A DNA stretch of 39,007 bases from JADIYM01 sp964641945 (lineage in GTDB: Bacteria; Acidobacteriota; Blastocatellia; UBA7656; JADIYM01). Shown here in pieces: positions 16,105-24,372 of the stretch. Location: NCBI GenBank assembly GCA_964641945.1, contig CAZXLQ010000008.1:1-39007 (forward strand). Reading direction: 5' to 3'. The notes below the pieces were generated by a model. That model searched no databases. It was not told where the DNA came from and was given only the letters and a program-made list of their open reading frames with translations. The translations under genes and the position numbers were made by a program. Every line of letters begins with the position of its first letter. Within the stretch, counting starts at the first letter, position 1.

Positions 16105-16359
16105 ATGACTTCCGAAACCGAAGAACCGGTCGCCGCCGAGTCCGGATCGCGTCAGTCCCTGCCTCCGAAGCCGCGAGCCGCCGATCAGACGGTCTGCGAC
16201 GAGCCAGGCGAAAAGAACGATCCGTGCTTCGGTCACCTGAAGCGTTACGAGGTTGCGCCGAAAGAGCTCCTCGAGTCGCTCTCCGAGGGTGAGATCCTGT
16301 TTCGTTGCTGCCGTTGTTACCGTCTCTATCACGGCGCACCGATGAAGTTCCTCAGGTAG
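16105..16359 (+). CDS. small cysteine-containing hypothetical protein (84 aa)
   Basis: The product has a disordered, charged N-terminal third, then cysteines in VCDEPGEKNDPCFGH and FRCCRCYRLYHG, which could bind a metal (two pairs in CxxC-like spacing). No membrane segment. It lies between the receptor terminator and the membrane-anchored hypothetical at 16370, with 10 nt separating it from the latter, so these two are probably one transcript. The family is not recognised. Confidence 0.65.
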   Translation: MTSETEEPVAAESGSRQSLPPKPRAADQTVCDEPGEKNDPCFGHLKRYEVAPKELLESLSEGEILFRCCRCYRLYHGAPMKFLR

Positions 16360-16369
16360 CCGTCCAGCG

Positions 16370-17443
16370 ATGTCATCCGTCGAGCCGAAGGACTTCGCCG
16401 ATTCCGTTGATGACCGAACCGAGCGACGTCGGACTTTGTGGCAGACAGCCTGGCTCGTCATTGCCATTCTCGCCGTCTGGGCAGTCGGACTCGGCGTCCT
16501 GGATCGATCGCGACCCGAGGCTGGAAGCGTCTCGTTTCAGACGTCGCCTTCGGCCCGGGTCGAGCGCCGACCGGCGCTATTCGCGATCACCTGGAATCGC
16601 AGTGGAGCGAACGCCGGTCCCGGAACGATCGGAGTCGCAACGCCTATCGCGCTCGTCGAGCCAGGCGGCGCGATCGTGGCGCCGATCACCGCGCGCACCG
16701 ACGAGGACGCGCTGGCCGAAGGACGCGCGTTTGCGTCGACCTACTGCAAACCCTCGACTGGACTGATGCTTCTGCGAGGCGGCGCCGAGGCCGGTGACGT
16801 CCGGTTCGTGGGAGATCCCACGATGGTCGGCTCGGTGCCCGTCGTTCCGGTCGCCGGTTCGGGTCCGCTGGATCTGGGCCCGCTCGACGTCGAGACCACT
16901 GCGGTCCTTGCGATCAGCGATCGACGGTTCGCCGGCCGGTCGACGGGCGTGCGGCCGATGCGCGACGAGCACCGTTCCGCCGTCGACGCCGCCACTCGTC
17001 AGATTCTGCGGGACCGGTATCCGACGCGCGTCGTTGTCGACGAAGGACTCGCTCGAGTGCGTGTCGCCGACCTCGATCGCGACGGTCGAACGGAAATCCT
17101 CGCGACACGCGAAGTGAGACTTCGCGACGAGTCTGGCGGGTTCGAGCGTGTGGCGGTGTTCATGATCGCCGAGCCCGAGCGGGCGCAATCGGCAACGAAG
17201 CCCGGCTATCGTGTCGTCTTCGTAGGTCTGCAGCTCTTCCGTGACGCTGGCCCGGCCGCCGACATCGTGTTCATCGACCAGGCCGATCTCACGGCGGCAG
17301 AATTCGACGAAGTCATCGTCAGACTAGACGACGGCGAGACCTCGCGGTACGCAATCCTGCGTCGCGACCAGACGACCTGGACGCAGGTCAGCTCGACGCG
17401 TCCGATGCGTCAGCCAGGGTTGCCGTCGTCAGCCGGCGAGTAG
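16370..17443 (+). CDS. hypothetical single-pass membrane protein (357 aa)
   Basis: Residues 1-22 are cytoplasmic and charged; residues 23-44 (TLWQTAWLVIAILAVWAVGL) form one transmembrane helix; the remaining 310 residues would be periplasmic. The periplasmic part contains RVRVADLDRDGRTEILATRE, a calcium-type DxDxDG loop like those in FG-GAP/VCBS or dockerin repeats, within a beta-rich region. No catalytic motif is visible. It starts 10 nt after the small cysteine protein and overlaps the convergent methyltransferase gene by 15 nt at its 3' end. Confidence 0.78.
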   Translation: MSSVEPKDFADSVDDRTERRRTLWQTAWLVIAILAVWAVGLGVLDRSRPEAGSVSFQTSPSARVERRPALFAITWNRSGANAGPGTIGVATPIALVEPGGAIVAPITARTDEDALAEGRAFASTYCKPSTGLMLLRGGAEAGDVRFVGDPTMVGSVPVVPVAGSGPLDLGPLDVETTAVLAISDRRFAGRSTGVRPMRDEHRSAVDAATRQILRDRYPTRVVVDEGLARVRVADLDRDGRTEILATREVRLRDESGGFERVAVFMIAEPERAQSATKPGYRVVFVGLQLFRDAGPAADIVFIDQADLTAAEFDEVIVRLDDGETSRYAILRRDQTTWTQVSSTRPMRQPGLPSSAGE

Positions 17444-18211
17444 TCCCGCGGCTGACGTCGCCGCGATCCGCGGGCGCTCGGAGGGCCGGGCCATCGCCAC
17501 GATCGACACGCCGAATGGCAGGTTGATCGCACGGTACGCGCGTCGCTCGATCGACAGGAGTCCGACGAGCGTTCGGTTCAACCACCGAGGCAGCACCTGA
17601 ATGGAGGTCTGCGGCTGCGTCGACTTCTTGAAGAGCCCCTGGTGGATGCGCATCAGGAGTATCGGGAAGAAGAGCATCGTGATGAAGTACGAGGTGCGCT
17701 CGACGGCAAAGTCCGTAACCGTGAGCTTGTTTCGCAGCTCGTGCGCCGTGTAGCGGCGGCGGTGTTTGAGTGCCTCGTCGTGCTCGCTCCAGAGAAAACC
17801 GTAGGCCGGCACGGTGGCGAGGAGCAGTCCTCCGGGCTTGCACACGCGTCGCAGCTCGCGAAGTGCCGCGAGATCGTCGTCGGTGTGCTCGAGGACGTCC
17901 ATCGCCGTGACGATGTCGAACGTGGCGTCTGCAAACGGAAGGCGTTCGATCTCGGCAAGCGAGACGGTCTCAACGCCGCGGCGGCGGCAGAAGGCGAGTG
18001 CCTCGGGGGACGCATCGATCCCGGTTGCGCGACCCAGCTCGGAGAAGGCCGAGAGGTTCGAGCCGGTGCCGCAGCCAACGTCGAGAATCCGCGCGTCGGC
18101 GCGGGTTGCGAGCTCGCGGCGGAGGATGTCGACGGCGAGCTGGCGCCGCGCGATGAACCACCAGTAGACGTCTTCGAGGCCGAACATGGCCTCGTACTCG
18201 TGTTCGTGCAT
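17429..18211 (-). CDS. class I SAM-dependent methyltransferase
   Basis: A 260-residue enzyme. SAM-binding motif I is ILDVGCGTGSNLSAF (about residue 43), the ribose-binding acidic residue is in TGIDASPEAL, motif II region DIVTAMDVLEHTDDD and motif III LRRVCKPGGLLLATVPAY follow. The N-terminus EYEAMFGLEDVYWWFIARR and the histidine-rich HRRRYTAHELRNKL segment are typical of methyltransferases found beside glycosyltransferases acting on glycans or lipids. A hydrophobic stretch YFITMLFFPILLMRI suggests membrane association. The substrate is unknown. Divergent from the GxxExxY gene by 60 nt. Confidence 0.88.
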   Translation of the reverse strand: MHEHEYEAMFGLEDVYWWFIARRQLAVDILRRELATRADARILDVGCGTGSNLSAFSELGRATGIDASPEALAFCRRRGVETVSLAEIERLPFADATFDIVTAMDVLEHTDDDLAALRELRRVCKPGGLLLATVPAYGFLWSEHDEALKHRRRYTAHELRNKLTVTDFAVERTSYFITMLFFPILLMRIHQGLFKKSTQPQTSIQVLPRWLNRTLVGLLSIERRAYRAINLPFGVSIVAMARPSERPRIAATSAAGLLAG

Positions 18212-18271
18212 AGGCCGCGCGAGTCTAGCAGACAGAGGGCAACTTTCGGGTGGGCCGGTCGATCATGGGGC

Positions 18272-18658
18272 ATGACAAACTCAGAATTAACGGCACAGAT
18301 CATCGGCGCGGCTATCGAGATCCATGAGGCGCTCGGTCCGGGCCTTCTGGAGTCAGCCTATGAGCGGGCCCTCGAGTATGAGCTCGCGTTGCGCGGCATG
18401 TCGTGCGCCCGACAAGTGGGATTGCCGCTCCGATACAAGAATCTGGATCTCGAGCGCGGGTATCGTCTCGACATGGTCGTCGCTGGTGCGGTGGTCGTGG
18501 AGGTGAAGTCTGTTTCGTCAATCAATCCGGTCCATGTGAAACAGGTACTCACTTACCTGAGGCTGTCAGGGCTTCGGGTCGGGTTGATCCTGAACTTCAA
18601 CGTTCGCCTGATGAAGGAGGGAATCAAACGAGTGATCAGCGAACACGACGAGGGATAG
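18272..18658 (+). CDS. GxxExxY protein (PD-(D/E)xK-nuclease-like)
   Basis: A 128-residue protein with the family-defining GLLESAY (GxxExxY, residues 24-30). D67, E77 and K79 in RLDMVV...VVVEVKS match the D-(E)xK core of the PD-(D/E)xK phosphodiesterase superfamily. The C-terminus LILNFNVRLMKEGIKRVI is also typical. The biological role of the family is not established. The start is the ATG at 18272. Its last codons and stop are part of a 57-bp segment directly repeated 122 bp downstream, and the gene is followed by nearly 300 bp of palindromic repeat DNA. Confidence 0.9.
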   Translation: MTNSELTAQIIGAAIEIHEALGPGLLESAYERALEYELALRGMSCARQVGLPLRYKNLDLERGYRLDMVVAGAVVVEVKSVSSINPVHVKQVLTYLRLSGLRVGLILNFNVRLMKEGIKRVISEHDEG

Positions 18659-18702
18659 GGAGAGCTGCGCACACCGAGGCGCAGAGACTCAGAGTCACGG
18701 AG
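18646..18702 (+). repeat. 57-bp direct repeat, copy 1
   Basis: Starts inside the last codons of the GxxExxY gene and continues through GGGATAGGGAGAGCTGCGCA to CAGAGTCACGGAG. Nearly identical to 18768-18824 (a few mismatches), offset 122 bp. Confidence 0.85.
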
Positions 18703-18956
18703 GCGAAATGGCAACGGTGCAATCTGGCTCCGTGTCTCTGCGACTCGGTGTCTCCATGTGCGTAGCTCGACGTGGGATAGGGAGAGCTGCGCACACCGAG
18801 GCGCAGAGACACAGAGTCACGGAGAGCACAGAGGGTCAGCCCGGCGCTCCGCGCTCTCTGTGGCTCTGTGCTCTCTGTATGGCCACGCCATCGCATCCCT
18901 GCGCAGCTCTCCAATTGCCTCCCCGCCGAGGCCTGTGGTTGACTCCTCGGTCCGCC
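18659..18956. repeat. CACGGAG-family palindromic repeat region
   Basis: This 298-bp gap between the GxxExxY gene and hisZ is built from words such as CACAGAGTCACGGAG and their inverse complements (CTCCGTGTCTCTGCG, CTCTGTGGCTCTGTG). Two consecutive imperfect hairpins can form: 18661-18702 with 18728-18768, and 18783-18830 with about 18857-18912. No gene is supported within it. Related repeats occur at 23258-23356 and 27975-28111. Confidence 0.8.
18768..18824 (+). repeat. 57-bp direct repeat, copy 2
   Basis: Second copy of 18646-18702, including a duplicate of the GxxExxY stop-codon context (GGGATAG), but not attached to any open frame of that gene. Confidence 0.85.
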
Positions 18957-20099
18957 ATGAAACCAAGCCGACCAATCGAGCTTTCTACCGTCCCACCCGG
19001 CGTCCAGTATTTCCTCGACGACGAAGTCACCCTTCGCCGTTCCATCGAGCGCGACGTCATGACGGTCTTCGCCGGTTGGGGCTACGCCGAGATCGACCTC
19101 CCCATCTTCGACGCCTACGATCTCTTCGCCCTCGGCATGGGCGGGGACGTCGCGGCGCTCACCTACCGATTCACGGCCCGCGACGGCACAACGGTCGCCC
19201 TCCGCCCGGATCTCACGTCACTCGTCGCGCGCACGGTTGCGACGCGCCTGCGCGAGCGCGAGCGGCCCCTCAGGCTGTGCTACACGGGTGAAGTCTTTCG
19301 CGCGGACGAGCCTCGCCGGGGCCGCCAACACGAATTCCACCAACTTGGAATCGAACACGTCGGTTGGGCCAGTCCCGAATCCGACGTAGAGATCCTCCTC
19401 GTTGCGCTCGAAACCCTCGCTGCTCTCGGCCTCGATGACGCCCGGGTGGTCCTCGGCCACGCGGGCTTCTTCCGTGGAGTCGTGGAGCGTATCGGTCTGG
19501 ATCTCGATGCCGAGGCGCGCCTTCGTTCGTTCGTCGATCGTCGCCAGTCGGCAGCCGTCGTAGAGTGCCTGGCGCCCCACGCGCCCGCCGCTGATTGTGT
19601 CGCATTCGGTCGCCTGATCGGACTCGCCGGAGGCCGTGCGGTTATCGAGGAAGCGCGGACACTCGTCTCGAACCCGCTTTCGGTTGCCGCCCTCGATCAG
19701 CTCACGGCCGTTTATTCGACGCTCGAGCACCTCGGTCTCGCAGGACTCGTGTCGATCGATCTCGGTGAAGTTGCCGGTCTGGACTACTACACTGGAATGA
19801 CATTCTCGATCTACGCGCCGGGGTGGGGGCTGCCGCTTGGCGGCGGGGGGCGTTACGACGCCCTGCTCGCGAAATACGGCACGGACGAGCCCGCGGTCGG
19901 GTTCTCGCTCTCCCTGGACTGGCTCGCGGGCGCTCTGGCGGCACGTGGACTCGACGTCCCGCGGCGCGAACAGGCCGAGACGACGGCGCTTGCCGCCGGC
20001 TCGGATCTTGGTGCGCTGTTCGCCGAGGCAAGACGGCTTCGCGCCGAGGGGCGCACTGTGACAATAGTGCCGCGCGGTGCTGAGGGCACTGTGCGATGA
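18957..20099 (+). CDS. hisZ: ATP phosphoribosyltransferase regulatory subunit HisZ
   Basis: A 380-residue class-II aminoacyl-tRNA-synthetase-like protein. It has motif 2-like RLCYTGEVFRADEPRRGRQHE with FHQLGIEH, a HisRS-like segment GEVAGLDYYTGMTFSIYAPG, and GGGGRYDALLAKYG near the C-terminus, but lacks the anticodon-binding domain of true HisRS. HisZ forms a hetero-octamer with the short form of HisG and is required for its activity and histidine feedback. Consistent with this, the next gene encodes short HisG and overlaps it by 4 nt (ATGA). The start is the ATG at 18957 (MKPSRPIELSTVPPGVQYF); upstream is repeat DNA. Confidence 0.93.
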   Translation: MKPSRPIELSTVPPGVQYFLDDEVTLRRSIERDVMTVFAGWGYAEIDLPIFDAYDLFALGMGGDVAALTYRFTARDGTTVALRPDLTSLVARTVATRLRERERPLRLCYTGEVFRADEPRRGRQHEFHQLGIEHVGWASPESDVEILLVALETLAALGLDDARVVLGHAGFFRGVVERIGLDLDAEARLRSFVDRRQSAAVVECLAPHAPAADCVAFGRLIGLAGGRAVIEEARTLVSNPLSVAALDQLTAVYSTLEHLGLAGLVSIDLGEVAGLDYYTGMTFSIYAPGWGLPLGGGGRYDALLAKYGTDEPAVGFSLSLDWLAGALAARGLDVPRREQAETTALAAGSDLGALFAEARRLRAEGRTVTIVPRGAEGTVR

Positions 20100-20743
20100 C
20101 GCTCACGATCGCACTTGCCAAGGGCCGGCTCCAGGACGAAACGCTCGCGCGCCTCGCGCGCGGGGGCGTTTGCGTTGCTCCTGAAGATCTCGACAGCCGG
20201 AGGCTGCGGATAGAGGATCGATCCGGCAGATTCCGGCTCCTGCTCGTGAAGCCTGCCGACGTTCCGGTGTACGTCGAATACGGCGTTGCGGACGCGGGCG
20301 TGTGTGGCTCCGACGTCCTCGCCGAGCACGACGCCGACGTGCACGAGCCGCTCGACCTCGGATTCGGCCGCTGTCGCCTCGCCGTCGCCGCCCCGGTCGA
20401 TTCCGCTGCGTCTGATTACAGCCATGTTTCGACGCTGCGCGTCGCGACGAAGTACCCACGCGTCGCCGGCGCGTATTTTCGCCACCTCGGCGTTCCGGTC
20501 GAGCTCATCACGCTGTCCGGATCCGTCGAGCTGGCGCCGATCACGGGACTCGCGGAGCGCATCGTCGACCTCGTCGAGTCGGGGCGGACACTTGCGGAGA
20601 ACGGTCTGTCGGTGACCGAGGTCATCGCCGAGATCAGTGCGCGACTCATCGTGAATCGTGCGAGCTACCAGCTCAAGCGGCACGAGATCGCGCAGCTCGT
20701 GGCGCTTCTCGATCCGGCCTGTGAGCCAGGTGAACGGTCTTGA
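20096..20743 (+). CDS. hisG: ATP phosphoribosyltransferase, short form
   Basis: A 215-residue HisG catalysing the first step of histidine biosynthesis: ATP plus PRPP to phosphoribosyl-ATP. It begins TLTIALAKGRLQDETL, the standard N-terminal motif; GVADAGVCGSDVL and the PRPP-loop region GSVELAPITGLAERIVDLVESGRTL follow. The length matches the short class lacking the C-terminal regulatory domain, which depends on HisZ, encoded immediately upstream with a 4-nt overlap. Its stop overlaps the TTG start of hisD (TTGA), so the three genes are tightly coupled. Confidence 0.96.
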   Translation: MTLTIALAKGRLQDETLARLARGGVCVAPEDLDSRRLRIEDRSGRFRLLLVKPADVPVYVEYGVADAGVCGSDVLAEHDADVHEPLDLGFGRCRLAVAAPVDSAASDYSHVSTLRVATKYPRVAGAYFRHLGVPVELITLSGSVELAPITGLAERIVDLVESGRTLAENGLSVTEVIAEISARLIVNRASYQLKRHEIAQLVALLDPACEPGERS

Positions 20744-22050
20744 TCGAAGTCGTTCGATATACCGGTGACCTCACCGAGCCGCTCCTGGCGCGCATCAGGT
20801 CGCGCCAGCTCGGCGCGGACTCGGAGATTCACACGGCCGTGGCAGCAATCGTCGATGACGTGCGACGGCGCGGTGACGTGGCGCTCCTCGACTACTCCGA
20901 GCAGTTCGACGGCGTCCGGCCTCACCCCGATGCGCTGCGGTTCGACATGCGCACGGCATACGAGCTGGCGGCAACGGTTCCTCCCGAGCTCGCTGGGGCG
21001 CTCAGGGGTGCGATCGTGAACGTCCGGGCATTTCACGAGCGTCAGGTCGAGCGATCCTGGGAGTTCTCGGGACCGGACGGGATCGTGCTCGGACAGCGAA
21101 TTACGCCAGTGGATCGGGCCGGGCTCTACATTCCGGGAGGCCGGGCTGCCTACCCGTCATCGGTCATCATGAATGCCATCCCGGCACAGGTGGCCGGCGT
21201 CGGGCGTATCGTTGCCGTCACACCGCCGGGAGCACTCGTCGAGAATCCGGCGATCTCGTTCGTGCTGATCGAACTGGGTATCGACGAGGTCTACGCAATC
21301 GGGGGCGCACAGGCGATTGCCGCGCTGGCTTTCGGTACCGAGACCGTTCCGAAAGTGGACAAGATCGTCGGTCCCGGGAACACCTACGTTGCACTCGCGA
21401 AGAAGCTCGTCTTCGGCGCCGTCGGCATTGATTCGATCGCCGGGCCGAGCGAGATCGTCGTCATCGCGGATCGGACGGCCAACCCTCGCTGGGTCGCCGC
21501 CGACATGCTGTCTCAGGCGGAGCACGACGTCGATGCTTCGGCGATCTGCGTCACGCCGGATTCGGTGTTTGCCGAGCGACTCGCCTCCGAGGTCGCCGAG
21601 CAGTGCATGTTGCTCGACCGTCGAGGCATCGCATCGGCCTCGCTCGCGCGATACGGCGCGATTTTCGTGGTGGACGATATTGAAGCTGGATGCGACCTCG
21701 TGAACCACCTGGCGCCGGAACACCTGGAGATCGTGGCGGCGGATGAGGACCGGATTGCGGCCTTGATTCGAAACGCGGGCGCGATCTTCTTCGGGCCTTA
21801 TTCGGCCGAAGTCGTAGGAGACTACTTCGCCGGTCCGAATCACGTGCTCCCGACGGGTGGGACGTCGCGATTCATGTCGCCGCTTGGCGTTTACGATTTC
21901 GTGAAGCGAACGTCGATAATCCGATACACACGGGAGCGGTTGCAGGCGACGGGCCCGTCGATCGCCGCCATCGCAAATGCCGAGGGGCTGGGAGCACATG
22001 CGAGGGCTGTGACGATACGGTTGGAGGACGAAACGGGCACGGATGAATAG
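20740..22050 (+). CDS. hisD: histidinol dehydrogenase
   Basis: A 436-residue enzyme for the last two steps of histidine biosynthesis: histidinol to histidinal to histidine with NAD and zinc. Recognisable blocks: GLYIPGGRAAYPSSVIMNAIP, IGGAQAIAALAFGTETVPKV, KIVGPGNTYVALAKKLV, DSIAGPSEIVVIAD, SQAEHD (zinc ligands Gln/His) and NHLAPEHLEI. TTG (20740-20742) overlaps the hisG stop; an AGGTGA ribosome binding site lies upstream within hisG. A long palindrome separates it from hisC. Confidence 0.95.
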   Translation: MIEVVRYTGDLTEPLLARIRSRQLGADSEIHTAVAAIVDDVRRRGDVALLDYSEQFDGVRPHPDALRFDMRTAYELAATVPPELAGALRGAIVNVRAFHERQVERSWEFSGPDGIVLGQRITPVDRAGLYIPGGRAAYPSSVIMNAIPAQVAGVGRIVAVTPPGALVENPAISFVLIELGIDEVYAIGGAQAIAALAFGTETVPKVDKIVGPGNTYVALAKKLVFGAVGIDSIAGPSEIVVIADRTANPRWVAADMLSQAEHDVDASAICVTPDSVFAERLASEVAEQCMLLDRRGIASASLARYGAIFVVDDIEAGCDLVNHLAPEHLEIVAADEDRIAALIRNAGAIFFGPYSAEVVGDYFAGPNHVLPTGGTSRFMSPLGVYDFVKRTSIIRYTRERLQATGPSIAAIANAEGLGAHARAVTIRLEDETGTDE

Positions 22051-22073
22051 GATGTCCTGCATCGTGTTTTCCA

Positions 22074-22155
22074 TTGCGCCTTTGCGTCTTCACTTTGCGC
22101 CTTTGCGAGAACCGCTTTCCCGCAAAGACGCAAAGTGAAGACGCAAAGGCGCCAA
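22074..22155. repeat. CGCAAAG-family long palindrome between hisD and hisC
   Basis: Arms 22074-22107 and 22121-22155 are almost perfect inverted complements (about 33 bp) around a short loop (GAGAACCGCTTTCC region). The arms are made of repeated TTTGCG / CGCAAAG words, as in TTTGCGTCTTCACTTTGCG. RNA from this site would form a very stable hairpin within the his transcript without a U-tract, so it is more likely an mRNA-stability or mobile-repeat element than a classical terminator. Confidence 0.9.
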
Positions 22156-22177
22156 GTCGGCAAGTGACCTCCATTCC

Positions 22178-23254
22178 ATGAAAGACCCTCTCTCGAAGAT
22201 CAAGCCCGTCGTCCGATCTCTGTCGGCGTACACCCTCGATCCCATCGAGACGCCGATCAAGATCAACCAGAACGAAAACCCGTTCGACCTTCCAGAACCG
22301 ATCAAACGCGAGGTCGAGACGCGCGTCCGCGAGCGCGCCTGGTCCCGCTATCCCGACTTCGTGCCGGCGTCGCTGCTCGAACGCCTCGCGTCGTTCTCGG
22401 GATGGCGCTCGGACGGAATCCTGGCCGGAAACGGTTCGAACGAGCTGATCCAGGCCTTGATGATGGTGACGGTGGGACCCGGTACCCGCGTCGTGATCGT
22501 CGAGCCAACGTTCACCCTCTACCGGTTGCAGGCAAGCGTCGTTGGCGGCGACGTGCGATCGGTGTTTCTCGACACGAACCTGGCTTTTGACCCGGCGGCC
22601 GTCGAGCGCGCGGCGATCGACGAGGGGGCGGACGTCGTCGTCATCTGCTCGCCGAACAATCCGACCGGGAGTTTCTACGGCCTCGACGATCTCGATCGTC
22701 TGCTCGAGCGCTTCGATGGGATAGTCGTTCTCGATGAGGCGTACCACGAGTTCGCGGGCCGGCCCGCCACTTCGCTTCTCGAGCGGCATAGCAACCTCGT
22801 CATCCTGCGGACGTTCTCCAAGGCCATGGCGATGGGCGGGCTTCGCGTCGGCTACATGCTCGCCGCTCCCGAAATCGCAGCCGAGGTGACGAAAGCGAAG
22901 CTCCCGTACAACCTCAACATCTTCTCCATGACGGCGGCCGAGGTCGCGATCGAGCAGTACGACGCCCTGCTCAGACCACTCGTCGATCTTATCGTCTCGG
23001 AACGCGAGCGGTTGCTGGCCGAGATCAACGCCATCGACGGCCTCGAAGCGTTCCCGTCGGCCGCGAATTTCTTCGTGGTCCGCTGTTCGACGCTCACTCC
23101 GGCGGAACTGTTCTCTCGACTCGTCGGCCGTGGAATCCTGGTGCGCAACGTCAGCCGATACCCGATGCTGGGCGACTTCCTGCGGATTAGCGTCGGCACG
23201 CCGTCGGAGAACGACGCGCTTCTGGACGCGCTCCGAGAAGAAGTGAAGGCGTAG
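22178..23254 (+). CDS. hisC: histidinol-phosphate aminotransferase
   Basis: A 358-residue class-I/II PLP aminotransferase converting imidazole-acetol phosphate to histidinol phosphate with glutamate. Motifs: IKINQNENPFDLP (HisC N-terminus), GNGSNELIQAL, ICSPNNPTGSFYG, VLDEAYHEFAG (PLP Asp/Tyr), and the PLP lysine in LRTFSKAMAMGGLRVGYM, then FLRISVGTPSEND at the end. The length fits HisC. It follows hisD after a 127-nt palindrome-bearing gap; no convincing ribosome binding site is seen before the ATG at 22178. It is convergent with galU across another repeat. Confidence 0.94.
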   Translation: MKDPLSKIKPVVRSLSAYTLDPIETPIKINQNENPFDLPEPIKREVETRVRERAWSRYPDFVPASLLERLASFSGWRSDGILAGNGSNELIQALMMVTVGPGTRVVIVEPTFTLYRLQASVVGGDVRSVFLDTNLAFDPAAVERAAIDEGADVVVICSPNNPTGSFYGLDDLDRLLERFDGIVVLDEAYHEFAGRPATSLLERHSNLVILRTFSKAMAMGGLRVGYMLAAPEIAAEVTKAKLPYNLNIFSMTAAEVAIEQYDALLRPLVDLIVSERERLLAEINAIDGLEAFPSAANFFVVRCSTLTPAELFSRLVGRGILVRNVSRYPMLGDFLRISVGTPSENDALLDALREEVKA

Positions 23255-23257
23255 CCG

Positions 23258-23356
23258 TACCGAGAGCACAGAGGCACGGAGGGCACAGGGCCCCTCTGGC
23301 AATATGACCTCGGATCATCCGGCCCCCGCGATCTCTGTGCCTCAGTGCTCTCCGTA
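23258..23356. repeat. CACGGAG-family palindrome between hisC and galU
   Basis: GTACCGAGAGCACAGAGGCA (23258 onward) is the near-complement of the 3' end, whose reverse complement reads GTACGGAGAGCACTGAGGCA (ending 23356). It lies in the 119-nt gap between convergent genes, so it might act as a two-way transcription barrier. Confidence 0.75.
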
Positions 23357-23373
23357 CGGCGACGCCAACTCCC

Positions 23374-24252
23374 CTACCCGTCGGTCTCGGCCAGACGCTC
23401 GCGGAGATACTCGAGCAGTTCGGGACCAAGGTCCGCACGCTTGAGCGCAAAGTCAAATGTGGCAATGAGATAGCCGAGCTTGTCTCCGCCGTCGTATCGC
23501 GTGCCTTCGAGGACTCGCGCGTACATCGGCCGCTCGCCGAGCAGGCGCTGCATGCCGTCCGTAAGCTGAATTTCGCCTCGCGTGTCGGCTCCGGTTGCCT
23601 CGAGGTGCTGGAAGATGTCCGGAGTCAGAACGTAGCGACCCACGATGGCAAGGTTCGACGGCGCGTCCTCGAACTTCGGTTTCTCGACCATCTTCGTGAT
23701 CCGGAAAACGCCTGGCTCGACTTCCTCGCCGGCCGCGACGCCGAAGCGCGAGATCTCTGGACCGTCGATCGGAATCACCCCGATGACCGGGGCGTCGTAA
23801 CGCTCCGCTATCTCGGTGAGCTGCGCGACCGCGGGCTTCTCGGAATCGACGATGTCGTCCGGAAGAATGACGGCGAACGGTTCGTCGCCCACGAGACGTT
23901 TCGTCACTAGCACGGCGTGACCGAGACCGAGCGGGCGCTTCTGCCGGATGTAGGCGATTGACGCCAGGTCGGCCACAGCGCGCGCGATTTCGAGCAGGTC
24001 GAGCTTGCCCCGGTCCTCGAGCGTGCGCTCGAGCTCGTACGAAACGTCGAAGTGGTCCTCCATCGGCGACTTGTCGCGTCCGGTGACGATGATGAGCTGC
24101 GAGCAGTTGCTCGCGATGGCCTCCTCGACCGTGTATTGAATCAGGGGTTTGTCGACGAGGTTCAGCATCTCCTTCGGCATCGACTTCGTCGCCGGAAGAA
24201 ACCTGGTACCGAGTCCTGCGGCCGGGAATACGGCCTTGCGTATGCGTTTCAT
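23374..24252 (-). CDS. galU: UTP-glucose-1-phosphate uridylyltransferase
   Basis: A 292-residue nucleotidyltransferase forming UDP-glucose from UTP and glucose-1-phosphate. The N-terminus KAVFPAAGLGTRFLPATKSM carries the nucleotide-binding GLGTRFLP...K signature, followed by KEMLNLVDKPLIQYTVEEA, FAVILPDDIVD (metal Asp), MVEKPKFEDAPSNLAIVGRY and GEIQLTDG. The length is standard. The start at ATG 24250-24252 gives MKRIRKAVFPAAG; the open frame extends 26 codons upstream without similarity. It is divergent from serS (120 nt) and supplies UDP-sugars for envelope glycans. Confidence 0.95.
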   Translation of the reverse strand: MKRIRKAVFPAAGLGTRFLPATKSMPKEMLNLVDKPLIQYTVEEAIASNCSQLIIVTGRDKSPMEDHFDVSYELERTLEDRGKLDLLEIARAVADLASIAYIRQKRPLGLGHAVLVTKRLVGDEPFAVILPDDIVDSEKPAVAQLTEIAERYDAPVIGVIPIDGPEISRFGVAAGEEVEPGVFRITKMVEKPKFEDAPSNLAIVGRYVLTPDIFQHLEATGADTRGEIQLTDGMQRLLGERPMYARVLEGTRYDGGDKLGYLIATFDFALKRADLGPELLEYLRERLAETDG

Positions 24253-24372
24253 GCTGAGTCGGGTTCGGGGGCCGACCGCTCTCCTTACGTTGGCAATTCG
24301 TCTCGTGGTACGGTTTTGCGGCCGGCCCACCGAGCGCCGAAGTTTCTATCAAGACCCCGAGGAAGTCTACAA

